64,000 bases of DNA from Callaeas wilsoni. Its lineage: Eukaryota > Chordata > Aves > Passeriformes > Callaeidae. Where the stretch lies: positions 1 through 64,000 of the forward strand of contig VWPU01017787.1 of assembly GCA_013398955.1 (NCBI GenBank), written 5' to 3'. Each line of letters starts with the position of its first letter. The stretch's first letter is position 1. A program made the translations under genes and the position numbers. This document shows positions 11,301-23,935 of this stretch, piece by piece. The notes beneath the pieces were generated by a model, which ran no database searches, had not been told where the DNA came from, and worked only from the letters and a program-made list of their open reading frames with translations.

Positions 11301-14300
11301 CCTGGTGAATGCCTCACTGATTTCAAACTTAGAACACACTTTGAGAAGGTTTAACCAAAACAGGAAGATACTTTCCTCTCTTCCTGACCATCCAAAGAGC
11401 AAAGATAGACTACTAGTACTGCCTTTAAGAACAAAAACAATTATTCTCTTTTTTTTCCCTTTTTCCCAGAGCTTCTGTGGATGTAGTATTTAACTTATTG
11501 ACCCATTTCAGTCACCTCAAGAAAAGTTCAATATTATGAGGGGTTGTGATCATTTCTCAGCACACAAGGTACCACTGTAAATTTTTGGAAATCACATTGC
11601 CACTGATCCTTGAAATGCCTAAAGAATGTGTATTACATTTACTGTTTTGATAGATTATGACCAGCCAACATGACCTTCTGCACACCACAGGTCAGAGAAT
11701 TTCATCCTTGTCAGGTACTTTTCTCATTCAGCAGTTTCTTCTTCATCAGAGAGCATTGTGAAACATAACATAGTTCCAGAAAAGCGATATCCCAACAGTC
11801 AGGTCTGAGGTAAGCCAACAGCAAAAGCACCATCACATCTATAATTCTGTTTTCTTGTATGCAGTCCAAGAGGCCACGTAATTTGTAAATGTGCCACAAC
11901 ATTTTCCCTTTGGTTTTTTTTTCTTTTTTTTTTTTTCAAATTCTGACTGCAGCTGATTAAGAAAAAATCTGTTTTCTTCAGGATTTTGTTTTTGAATTAA
12001 AGGGAATGCTAGTGAACTGTTTTGTATTTTCCATATTTACTTCCCCAACATTTTAATTATTTTTTTAGCCTCTGCAGTGTGGTGAAAGACTAACTTATAT
12101 GTGTATTATCAGAAATTGGCACCGGAAGAAAGAACTGCTCAAAGTTTAACAGAAAACTTGTCATTTGTCTTGATATTTTAAACATTTATTTTTGCAAATG
12201 ATGTTTTTCTGAGAATGTTTCCATTTCCTTTTTTCTGGAAGATATGGTATAGTAATCTTAATATCTAATGAAATCAAGTTAATGTGGCTGATACAACCAG
12301 ACAGAAAAATTCTGATCTTTTCTGCAATTGCTCTATAGGGTCTAATGAAATTTCCTTGGATTTACAGCATGAGAACTGGGAGCAGCCTGTTCCCTGGTTC
12401 TTGCTGCTCAAGTGTGTGCCCTCTCAATGTGGGGTGGACAAACATTTAATCAGCTCTTAGACTTGGTGTTGGTCACTACGTCATCCATATGTCATACTCC
12501 CTTTAATCTGTTTAATTTGCGTTTGATTTCTTTATTCTGATTCAATGACTGATTTTTTCTTCAAAGTGAAGAATGAAATAAATACATGGAAGTATTGCAG
12601 CTGAACACTGTCCTCTTTTTTAAACTGGAAGAAATCGATTAATGGGGGCTGAAAACCTCCAATTAAAAAATTGTTCTAGCCTTGTTTTTCCTAAACAGAT
12701 TCACTCACCTACAACTGCTAGTAATAGTTCTGGTTTTCCCACCATGCTTTCTTACAATTCCCACCTCTTATTGTACATGTGTAGTCTTTTCACACTGAGA
12801 GATGGGACTGAGTGAGCATTGACACCAGTCTGTGCAAAATCATTTTTTCATACAATCCCCAAAATTTGACACAGGACTACTGAAGGATGTGGGAGAAGGA
12901 CAAATTGAAGTCTTAGATGATTACTTCCTCAACACAAGAACAATTCTTATTGTCTCTAATAGTCTTATTAAAACCCTTGAGTTGCCAGTGTAACCAAGAC
13001 TATATGAACAGGCCCTGAATAAGTTAAAAAATGAGGGTACATGGTATTTTATCATTTCAAATATACCGCTGTGTACTTACAAAATATAAATTTTACAAAT
13101 ACCAAACTCAACACATAAAATGTACAAGACAAATATTCAAATAACAGCTTTTCAACTGCTTGACCTAAAAAATGTCACAGTAAGAGACATCTACAAAACA
13201 CACATTTTCACTTTACATTTTTAATGTATCTTGCTGGCTGCACGTTGCCCATCCTGCAATAGCATTTGCATTGAAATCAACACAATGAAATGTGACGTGT
13301 CAGATCAATGAAATGAACAGCACTTCTCTACGTGTAAATTGAACAGGCATGCAGAAAGTTTATGCAGCATGAATTGACAAAACAGATAAATTATATTATT
13401 TGGGGTATTTTTTTCTGTCACTGATAACAAAGGAGTTAGATGGCACATTAAACAGTAATATATCTTTTTATTTCTTGGTCATTTTTATGTCTTGCAATAA
13501 TCATTATCAGAAAAAAAAAAAGAAAAGAGAAATAATTTCTTAGAACAGCAAAAATTTTGTCTTCCTTATTTCTTCTTCTTAAGCATTTTGCACATTATAC
13601 TTGTTTGTTGTACTATAGTTTTGTCCTCTGGTGAAAAAACACAGGAAAAAATATTCTGCACATAAACACTGTCTCAGTTTTCATCTATTAAAATGAAATG
13701 ATAATTCCATTTAATCTATTAAGGACATTTTCTTGCAATTATAAGATATATATTGCATACCTTCTTGCCTTAAAACTACCTCATAATCTGTTATTGTCCA
13801 CTTCCAGAAACAGAAGTGCTGCAGTTATTCTTACTCTTTGCTTACATAGGATTCCTCAAAATATCACAGTGACATCAAACTTTCAAAGAAAAGACAGTGA
13901 TTTAATAGCCATTTTAATATAGATATTGTTGTTATTTTGAAATATGATATTAAACCTATTTCCTTCTTGTAACATTAAAAGAACAACGTGTAAATTAATC
14001 AAAGTATAGGAGCACATTGCTGCTTAAGGTTTTGAAAGCTCTTCTACACACTCTGCATACTTGAGAAACAAGAAGTAATTAAATGGTTCCTTTCTTCAAA
14101 CTAAGCTAGTTTTTAAAAATATTAAATCACAAAACCACAGGCCAGTCTCTTGCAGTGGAGTATTTTATGCCTGTGGACAAATACAGAAGTAAGCATTTTT
14201 ACAAATATTCCTTCCTGGAGAAGGCACATTGGGATTTAATATTTGCCCCCAACAACGGGTTCACTTGGCTAAGCATCACTGAGCATCAATGTTTAAATCC

Positions 14301-16085
14301 TGCACTCTCATTCAGAGCCACTGCATTTCCACAATATAAGTGCATGAGACCACATGCTGGTATTCACCACAAAAGTCACTTGTTATTTAAATCAGAACTA
14401 CAAACCTGCTCCCTCACCTCCCCCTCTCCAGCCCCTAGAGGGGCATATTCTCATTAACATTCTTAATGTTAATTGGAATTACATGTGCACATCAAGAAGA
14501 GAATACACCTCCAGATGCGATATTTGCAAGCTTCATATTAAGCCAGGCTGTGTTGAAATAAAACACAACATTGAACACACAGTCCTATCTTGGTATTGAA
14601 CAGTAATATATGTTTTTACGTACAAAACCAGGACTTACACACAGAGCAAAATAAATTCAGTATGCTACAACCACAGCCTCCATCACTGTAGCATCTGATC
14701 TTGCCGTTTCTCACTCATGTGAAAAATCCTACTGCCTACGAGGTGCATATAGGCTTATGATCCAGCACATTTTTCTGCAATGGAAATTAGTTGCAGATCT
14801 GAACAGTTTTTAAATGGTGACAAGAGAGCATGGCTTGGACTCACTTGTTCAGAAAAGGAGCTTCATGGTTCACTGCAAAAATTAATTTTTAAAAATTACA
14901 GGTTGCCACCCATATTTTCTAATCCTATAAAAATAATGCAATTTTGTAATGAAAACTGCCAATTCTCAAAATATAATCTTCTCGGAAATAAACATGAAAA
15001 GTATAAAAAGTAGCCAATAGCAAATGCACTCCACAAAATTCTTTTAAAATTCACTGTAGTTTAACAGTTAGAATTATGCTTATGTTAAGTTGCCTACAAT
15101 TTATGTTTTCAAAATGTAAATGCAGAGTAGATTAGAAAACAGTGCAATCTGAAATCTGGAAAGCCCAAATAGATTAGTTTAATCTTTGTATAAAATTCAT
15201 GGTGGAATAACCTTTTCCTTACTGAACGTTTCCACTTCAATGTAATGGGAATTTTCTATTGTTATTTTTAAGCAGTTCACCCAACAAATCATAAGCATCT
15301 CCAACAGAATTAGATAAAAGCTCAGTCCCAGAAACAAGGGACAGATTTGACTCAAAAGGCATAAACTGAGGTTTTATTCCTTTGAAGAAAGTCTTTTAAA
15401 ATTGTTACAGAAACATACATTGAAATAATGTCAGATTCTACTACAAATCCTAATAAATAAAACCATATGCTGAAGCATCTCAGCTAGAATTTGCCAAAGC
15501 TATAAAACACAGACATACAAGTCAGACAATATCAAGGAAAATGGGGTTGGAGCTGAGGAAAATATTCATTTAGTAATGATCTTTCTTCCTGTAGTGACAT
15601 GCTAAGTTTAAGCCTCTGACATATTGGAAGTGCTCATGTAAAATCTGATTTGCCTATTCTTCCTTGCTATCAAAGATGGTCATCAAAATAAGGCTTGTTG
15701 GGGAATAAGTAATGCAAACATCACATCAATCTTGCTAATACAGGAATACAGGAGAGATGTACACAAGAATATATTTAAAAAAGAAAACCCAATCCCCTCC
15801 CCACACTATATTAATATACTGAATGCCAGGTTTCAGGTATGTTGCAGTCACAAATGCATAGAAATGAGACAGAGAGGAAAAAAAAAAAAGAGAAGCCTTT
15901 CTAGGTCATCTATTCCATCCATCTGCTGGAGTAAGATCACTACCTACTATATACATGCTAGAGCTTTTCTCAGTCTGATTTTAAATGTCTTGTTTCCATC
16001 TGTTCGATTTGACCTTACCTATTTCATCTTGGATAGTTAAAATGGCTGCTGTATAGTGCAATAATTCAGGGCAACATCTAAAAAA
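8304..16085. other. long AT-rich stretch, no gene identified
   Basis: Nearly 8 kb without a recognisable exon, RNA gene or transposon. Short frames exist on both strands (for example near 8,630-8,890, where both strands are open) but none resembles a known protein. Homopolymer runs occur (T-rich at 11,916-11,937). The part from about 13,000 to 16,000 has long unbroken AT-rich sequence of the kind seen in 3' untranslated regions or conserved non-coding DNA, but nothing internal proves this. Confidence 0.5.
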
Positions 16086-16089
16086 ATTA

Positions 16090-16300
16090 AAAAATCAGCA
16101 TGCAATAGTCCTCATATCCTTAGTGCAGCTAATTTTGAAGACATGTTTACCCACAAAAGATCAAACTGGACAAACGGTGCCTATAAGGCTGTGCCGTCTG
16201 CGTGCGAAGCGTCATCTTTTACTGTATGATATGGATTAGATTCTGAGCTAATCAGTCAGTTTCAGAGCTGAACTGCATTGGGTCCATCTTACAATGCAAA
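16090..16300. other. complex, conserved-looking non-coding patch with a possible minus-strand 3' exon end
   Basis: The sequence is of high complexity, contains several CpGs, and differs in texture from the AT-rich flanks. On the minus strand a frame runs from a weak acceptor (gattag before 16,247) to a stop at 16,181-16,183, giving 21 codons after the junction with a balanced amino-acid mix (SESNPYHTVKDD and onward). If spliced from the candidate exon ending at 16,899 the frame stays open (see findings). The peptide matches nothing I know, so this may equally be a regulatory element with a chance frame. Confidence 0.25.
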
Positions 16301-16598
16301 TATTGGGGGGTGGGGAATGTTCAAACGAAGTCTTCTGCAGTTAACGAGTTGTCTTTTCCGTTCTTATTAACTAAAATACTTTAACCACTTTGGTTTTTTA
16401 AACTTAAACAATTATATTAGATGTAATCGTTATTTTATTAACATTTTTCTCCAAGGATTTTTCTTTCTGATTATGAGTACTTTGCAATTTCAGACAGTAT
16501 GATGGATGCTACTCTTCTATGACAAGAATTTTAACAGCCCTTCTTCAGCACTCAATGCACACCCAATTATGCGTCTGAGCTAGTAACCTTGAATTTAT

Positions 16599-16612
16599 GT
16601 TACCATGGCGAC
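16599..16612 (-). promoter_or_regulatory. RFX-type X-box match
   Basis: On the minus strand the bases read GTCGCCATGGTAAC, which fits the RFX X-box consensus GTNRCC-(0-3 bases)-RGYAAC at every constrained position with a two-base spacer. X-boxes bound by RFX factors sit in promoters and enhancers, notably of ciliary genes. About one such match would be expected by chance in a window this size, so the motif alone is weak evidence. Its interest comes from lying about 200 bases before a TATA-like element and 300 before the GC-rich block. Confidence 0.4.
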
Positions 16613-16804
16613 AAACTGGTCATGCATTATGGATTATCATTGAAATTCTACACCCCTACCTAGCATAATGAGAGTTGGGGACTTAATCAAATCAGCCATT
16701 CTGTGTGACACAAAGTGAAGAACTAGCTCTTATTGTTCAGCCTGGAGAAAGGAAGCAGGCCTGATGGAGTGGCAGCTGCAGTGCCGCAGCCTGATAGATT
16801 GCCC

Positions 16805-16813
16805 TTATATACA
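16805..16813 (+). promoter_or_regulatory. TATA-like element, possible plus-strand core promoter
   Basis: The string ttatataca lies on the plus strand, about 90 bases before the GC-rich block at 16,900. It overlaps a perfect inverted repeat at 16,808-16,827 (arms tatacatt and aatgtata, four-base spacer). TATA-like words are common in AT-rich DNA. It is listed only because an X-box match lies upstream and a CpG-rich block follows. No initiator is clear. Confidence 0.22.
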
Positions 16814-16898
16814 TTTGTGAATGTATAGACAGATGGTTTTCAATGCCTGGAATTTCTGGCTTAGGAAGCAGCTGTTGGGGTAACCTCTGCCGTCTCAC

Positions 16899-17083
16899 CT
16901 TGTTGTCATGGAGCATGGCACGGAGACTGAGAATGCGGCCGGGCACATTGGCAATCTGAGCGAATTTGCGCGCTGTGGCACCCCTCTTCCATGCCGGCTC
17001 CGAGGGAGCAGCGCCGGCGGGGAGCGGCTGCAGCGAGATGCTCGGCCATCCTCCCAACACCTCCCAACACCCGCCTGCCTGGC
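16899..17083 (-). other. candidate 185-bp exon in a GC-rich block
   Basis: On the minus strand the block starts after a good 3' splice site (tttctttctgtgcag| with exon base 17,083) and ends at a good 5' splice site (acaacaag|gtgaga, last exon base 16,899). Two of the three frames are open across it. One is rich in ordinary coding codons and ends ATARKFAQIANV...MLHDNK at a codon boundary. Another holds an ATG near its end and would continue openly into the frame at 16,247-16,181 if joined. I recognise neither product. GC-rich DNA keeps frames open by chance, so the two flanking splice sites are the stronger evidence. It could be an internal exon, a lncRNA exon, or not transcribed. Confidence 0.3.
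17051..17070 (+). repeat. 10-bp tandem duplication
   Basis: The unit ctcccaacac occurs twice in succession inside the GC-rich block and inside the candidate minus-strand exon. Both copies are identical. Confidence 0.9.
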
Positions 17084-18192
17084 CTGCACAGAAAGAAACA
17101 GGCAAGATTGCTGTGGGAGATCGTTCCTGGGGATTTAATCCACTCTACCTCTCCTCCACCGTCTTGAAATCATGGCGTGATGTGTTGTTCATACGGAGTT
17201 CGGCAAAGGCACCCAGGTTTCAGGTTGCTGTACTGTGTTCTGTCTGCCTGAGACAGCACCAGCTTTGCTAAGGTCACGGATGAAAAAGGTTCAATGCCAG
17301 AAAATCAAACCAAATGGATATAAAAAATTAGCAACCATTATAGACTTCTATGTGCCAGGATTATTTCTATCTTGCAACTCAAATTTCACTCCCTATTCTG
17401 AGAAAAAGCTGAAGAAACTGCTATGTACTCATTAACTTCTTTTTTCTTAATGAATTTGTAGTAAAATTGCAGCCATTTCTAGAAGAATTGGTCCATAACA
17501 CACTTTTATAAAGGTTAAATCTCTTTAGTGTAAGCACCAGAGTATTATGTTCCTCAGCACAAGGAAGCTGATTGACAAAGAATTACTCATTTGTTCTTCT
17601 TCTTATTTTTAATTATTATAACCATAACACCATTATTTTTCTCCATTTAGTTCTCCATCCCTCAAATCTTCAAAACCTTTAAAGTTTCAAAGCTTCTGAT
17701 TCTTCATAAACACATACCTATTAAAAATGCTTTACTTTTTCAAAATCCTGATTAACCAATTATTCCATGCCACCCGTATATTTTGGAAGTCTAGCTATTA
17801 CTACTGCAATATGGCTTATTTACTTATTCATATGTATAAGGTGACCATCACCATGGTTTCTGCACAAGGAGTGCTAATGTGTCTGTCAGCCTTGCCATTA
17901 CAGATTCACCAGGCCTGTGATTTCAAGGCATGCAGCATTCTCCCAGAATAAAACCTGGTATGACAATAACATTTCAAAGAAATTCTTTATTATAGATCTA
18001 ACTGCTTCATTAACACTACTTTTCTTTCTGCCAAACTGTCTGTGTTTGTGTTTTGATGTATGAAGCGTATAGAGTGCATATGTTATGAGATTTAATTTTC
18101 AATGTGCATGCAGGAAGTGAATATGTTCAGCAAGCTTTTAAAATGAGTCAATATGCAGGTTATGCAGGAGCCTTGAGGAACCACACTCTATC

Positions 18193-18222
18193 ATCTATCT
18201 ATCTATCTATCTATCTATCTAT
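18193..18222 (+). repeat. (ATCT)n tetranucleotide microsatellite
   Basis: Seven and a half perfect copies of ATCT in 30 bases, preceded by an interrupted copy (tatc). Perfect tetranucleotide tracts of this length are usually length-polymorphic. Confidence 0.95.
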
Positions 18223-21200
18223 GTAAGTAAAAACAGTCCCACATCTTCTGTGCAACTTTTTACTTCAAAAAGAGCCCCCACTGGTCTGTGTTGACCCATG
18301 AGATTGCAGCAGCTCCCTGGGAGGCTTTGCAGCCTATACACAAATGATTTGTGAACTGAAACGTCCCCGGAAAGCCTAGACACAAGAGACTGCACCCACT
18401 CGGGAGCCTGGTTCTGCAAGCCCTCTTCCAGCCAGAGCTGCCAAGGAAGTTGATCATGCCCTCCTTTGGGGGCTTGTAATTTGTGATTTGTTACCACCTT
18501 GTCAGAAAATTTGTATTTAAAGCACACTGACAGTGGCAGATTTCAATCACTGTTTGCTTACTAAGGTATATCAGGAGACTTACAGAATTTCTTGAATTCA
18601 AATACTGTTTTTTCGTAAAAAAAAAAATAAACCCAAAAATTCATTAAAATTATTAATTCACACAAAAGTATCTTTGACAATGCAGTGACTGCTTGTCTGA
18701 GAGTAAGGAAAAAAAATCAGAGCTGGGGATTGATGGAATAAATAAATAGGCAGATATCACTATAATCTTTCCCAATTAAAGAATGAATGACCTTTTTTAA
18801 TCTTTAATTTACAGTGCCTGGAATTTCCTTGTGTTTATAAATTTAAGCCAAACCCTTAAATCTGATGTTAAGATCAACTTTACTTTACTTAAATTAAATC
18901 TTTTATGGCTGAGTAGATTTCACTGTGTGGGCATTTTGGAAAATGATGTTACAGTTGGGTCTAGCAGAGTGAGCCAAGAAAAATACTAGTGCTGGCTTTA
19001 AATTAAAATCTATAGACAAAAATAAGAAATAAAAGCTTACTAATGTGGGCACAAGGAAGCAAGTCCTTCCTTCTGTTTAAAAATATTCCACAAAAAAGGA
19101 GATTTTTGAATATTTTCATTATGTTTTAAGAGATCAATTTTTTACAGGGCCGGCTAACTTCAAAAGCAGCGTAACAGGATGGTAAGGAAAATTACATTAG
19201 ACTAAGAATAAATACTTGAGCCCAGTGCTTGATTTATGACTAAATTGTATACCTCAAGGAAAAAAGAGGTGTGTGTAATACTGTTCCAAATATTATCAGC
19301 AAGAAAAGAACTAAATTTGGAGTCTATTTTTCCTACCTTTATTTAGGCTAAGTAGAATTATTTTAGGACATACTTCTGTTGATCTCAGTAAAATTATTAT
19401 CAGGAGTAATTTCTTCCTTAACATAATTTATGCTTCCAGAGTATAATCCGAATATCAAAAAAGTAGAGTTTCAGAAACATAACATTGTCATTAGCAAGAG
19501 AATATGAAGGAAACACTTCTGAGCTATTGTCACTTTGCTTTTACACTAACTTGTGTCAGCCTTTGCTAACAACGCTGTAGCTGGAAATAACCTATAAGCA
19601 TTTCCTTGAATACTTTAACCCTACAGATTTAAAATATTGTCTCTTGACCTTTTAAGTCAAGGAATCATCCATCCTTCTCCCCCCCAATAGTCAAGGATTA
19701 TCCATTTCCTTCATAAAACAACTTTAAAATTACTATTTTGTGGGTTGCAGACTACTCAGTTTTTCTCTTGCACCTTCCAGAAAGGAGACAGAACTGTAAA
19801 AATTTGGGTTAGTATTTTCATTTTTTTTTCCTCATTTTATTCATGCACTTTCTTGCAGGGCCAAGAGAGCCCAAATAAATGTATACTGGGAAGGATTTTG
19901 CAACCATTTTACCATCTTTCCTCTGCTGCTGTGTGGCCCACCATTAGCCACAGGGCTGCAGGCTGGGATCTCACTGGGCTGGGAGTATGGTGGCTGAAGT
20001 TCACCTCTGCACCGTGTGATCCTCTTGGCCGTGGGTCCTCGCACTGCACTAGGAGGCACAAGGAGGGGCACACCTCTCGTCTGCCTTCTGCCCATTTCAA
20101 TGCAGCAACAGCCCAACTGTTAGCTTTTTCAGGACTCAAAATATAACACGAAATTCTTAACTTTGAAGGCTTTTTTTAAAGAAATGTCGGGGGGAAAGCT
20201 ACATTTCATTAATTTTGGAACAAGAGACGAAGAGCTGTGTAGGGTAATGCAGGACACAGGTAGTCTTGGAATTTCAGGATCTGAGCAAAGTGATTTTTCC
20301 ATTTCTGAGGGGCCACAACAGTTGATGAACCAGAAATTGCAGGCTTACTTAAAGCCACTACCTCTGTCTGGGTATGGAAACCCCCCTGGTTTGCTTGAAT
20401 TCACCCACATAGTCACAACCAGTGGAGCCAGATGATGCGTTTCCCTTCACTGTGAAATGCATTTAGTTGCAAGGGCTGAATGGTTGTGTAGTGAGAACAC
20501 TTTTATAATCCGCTGTACCAGTTTTCTCACTTCCAGGATCTGACGGGTGAGCTCATGAAATCTTTTTGCTGTCACACTGAGATGTTTCATTTCTAACAGA
20601 GCACAGCTGATGAGAAACACCAGAGTTTATGATTACTCTGACAGCAGGACTACCACAAAAATATAATTAAAATTGTCTTATTTCATGCATACTTGTGTGC
20701 AAGATGTTTAGGGTGGTCGCCTGAAAAGCCCACCCTCAACATGCCTTTCTAATGGTAATTTAAAAGCTAACTATTTACTGGTGTCACTCAAACCATAGCT
20801 AAGAGTCTCTCCTATTGCATTTTGCTTGAATATTTGCTCAAAACTGCATATGCTCAGGGTTCTGAAGGTGCCAAGAAGTGTAACTGGCCCTAACCAGACT
20901 CCCCTCACCCTGCCCATGGGTCTGGAGCCCATTTCAGCAAACCTCAGAGCTGTCAGTCTCTGCCCCAGCTGCATCTGCTCCTCAGCCCTGCTGCTCCTCT
21001 CAGCTCAGCACTAACAGAAAGCTAAGTCTTTTTTCCTAGAGTATTTTTTTCAGAATCCTTTAATGTCTAGATGAAGTTTTCTGCTGCATATTTACTTTCT
21101 ATATCATGTTTTGGCATATTGAGACACATGAAATTGTGCAGAGACATCACTTACCAATTTGTGAATCCTGTGCACAGATGTGTGTGCACATCTCACTAAT

Positions 21201-23918
21201 ACATATGAATGGTCTTTTTGGCCCTTTTTTTCCCCTCTGTGAATACTCAAATTTGTGTTTTATATAAATATTTGGGAGTTTTTTTTCTTCTTTTAAGTCA
21301 TTCATTTGCCTAAGGTACAAATACATCTATGTAGTTACATACACAATAAGATGCTCCAATAAAAGCAAGCGGACAGGGAAGAAAACACTAAGAGGGAGAA
21401 GCTGCTCCTTGCTGTGCTGCTGGCTGAGCTCTGGGCTTGTGTCATGGGTGAATGCCTCTGCCTCCACGAGGGGTCCTGCCTAATACTGCTGGCTCAGCTC
21501 CAGCCAGCGCCACTGATTTACGCTCACTCGGCTTCTGATCCAGCAGGCCAAACGCTGATTTTCAGAGAAAAGATGCCAGAGAGGAGCAGAGGGTTTGCAG
21601 CGTAGCAGGCAACATCCAGAGGCAAGAGGCTGCTCTTACTAAAAAGAAAACAAAAGCAAAAAGTGATTTCTTTAGGAGTCAATTTGTGGCCAGTTTTCTG
21701 ATACCAAAGTACACGAGGCAACTCAGATGTCAGACAATCTTCTGCAGATTTAATGATGCTTATTCTGGGAGCTGAAAGCCTTCAGGAACGCTGTAGAAAA
21801 GAGGCAGTTTGAGATGGTCATTTAATCTGGAAATAGCTTTAAAAACTGGAATATGTGTCCCTGAGGGCAGTGTCTGACAGATTAACCTTCTGGTCTCAGC
21901 AACCCTCTCTGAGGTGGTGTTATTCTTTTACTTCAAAACTTATAAGAGGAAGGCAGGCAGGACAGGCCTGGGAACAGTCTGAGGCAAATGCTTTACAAGG
22001 TAAGATACAGAGTAGGCAGGAGAGCTGTGTAAGCAACTTTACTTTTTACTTTAAGTTCGTGATTTAGCATTAGGAATATTAAACACGTCATTATTTCACT
22101 GTGGTTTTTCATTTAGCAAATCTCCTTATGTCACAGAGTCATTTGATAGGAAACACCTATTTCAGTTATTGTCAAGACTTTTATTTTTAAGTAAATTTTC
22201 TTCCAATGAAAAAAGGAGAAACTTTCAAAACCACTTCTAGCTAGGCAGACATAGTCTATCCACTTTTAGCACCAGTACATACCACTGTGTGATTCTCTGC
22301 CATACAAGCCACTTTGATAAATACATTGACACCATGAGGTTCAGTGTGTACAAAAGAGAGCCCTTGGCACACTAATAACAAATAAACTTGAGTGGCATTA
22401 AACATGTCACTTCTACCAGTGCTGGGTGAGTGACACCCATACACATTTCTTTTCACACATTATTAGCCCTTCTTCCCTCTCCCAAACAGATGTTAAGTAA
22501 AAGGGTAAAATGGTTTCATATCTCTGCAAAGTGTAATGGAAACATTAGGAAAATTAAAATAAAGTAGACTATAGAATGAACATTGTATAGTAAACTAGAT
22601 TTTAAACATCAGATTTATACAAAAGCGTTGCTGTTTCATGTGAATAGGCAACTAAATACGGTGATGCAATGAATGAACAAATGCAGATACTGGACTTCTT
22701 TTATACACTCTCACTCCTACCTCACCATATATGTAATGTGATACAATAAAAGCTTTCATTTCGTATACAATGACAGAGCTTAAATAAGCAGGCCAGTTTC
22801 TTCTTATAGACAACTGTCATGAAGATAAAGTTTGAAAACAGATACACAGAGCTTTTCTCGAGGAAATAAAAAAAAAGAAAGTTTGGGGGAAGAGCTGTGA
22901 GGGCTGATTTTTCATTTTCTGAGTAAAAGAAATGAAAATTTCTCTCAAATATAAACATATAAAATGTTTCCTTTCCATGGATATGAGTTTCATCTAGGAG
23001 GAGGCAAAAAGAAATTATCCATTGGCCTAGTTACAGAATTAGTAGTAGAGATGAACCTTTGTGGCAAGAAGGAGTAAATCTGGTGTTGCAGTGCTCAAAC
23101 TGTCTGAGCTTTTTACTGAGGCAGGAGCCACCCTAAAGAGCTGGGTGATGGGCAATTCTCTGTTTGTAGACAGCAGGAAAGTAAATTACACTTACACAAA
23201 ACAAAATTATAGATGGCCTAGGAAAAGGCTCCTGAGGGCCAAAAGAGGATGTAAACAAAACCTCTTATCCGATATTCTGGGAGTACTCTGAAGTATGTGG
23301 GATAATTAGTGAAGAGGAAACACAAGATACAACCACTCAAATCACAACTGCAGACTTCATACACAAGTTAGTGCAAGGGCTGGCCCAGTAATAATGATGG
23401 GATAGCATTTGTACAACTCACGGCAGTGAAACCAGCTAAAGAAAACTGAATTCAGATTTTACTCACGTCTATATAATAATGCACAGAAAATCTGTTCAGA
23501 GCAGCCCCAAATATTTTTAGAAATATTTGAACAGGTTGGAATTTCTATCAGTGTCCTGCTTAATGCCTTTTGACATGCTGGTTTTGAAGACATGGTAATC
23601 CAGAAGAACAGACAGTCCCCTCAACAGGGCTATGAAATGCAACTTGGTGTTGTACAGACCTACAGAGCAAGCCCAGCACTGCTGAAAATGTCTCAGGCTT
23701 GCTGCTGGACCACAGTGCTTGAGTGCTGTGAGCATGTGGGCTATGATGTGCAAATGGGTAGGGAGGAGTGTGTGCTCAGCCATTGCATTGAAAATCCACA
23801 GGAGTTTTAGGACTTTTCAACAGGAGTAAGATACTACAGGTTATGAAATCCTGGCTGTAATTCCTCAAGATTTATCCAGCATTCATCTCCAGGGGGAAAA
23901 CAGGCACTTGGCCAGAAC

Positions 23919-23935
23919 AAAAAAAAAAAAAAAAA
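23919..23935 (+). repeat. A17 homopolymer
   Basis: Seventeen uninterrupted A residues. The sequence before it does not look like a processed gene copy and no target-site duplication is obvious, so it is listed as a simple run rather than a retrotransposed tail. Confidence 0.85.

Noticed and set aside
23900..23935. A17 run as the tail of a processed pseudogene
   Set aside because: The preceding few hundred bases show no coding similarity, no poly(A) signal at the right distance and no target-site duplication.
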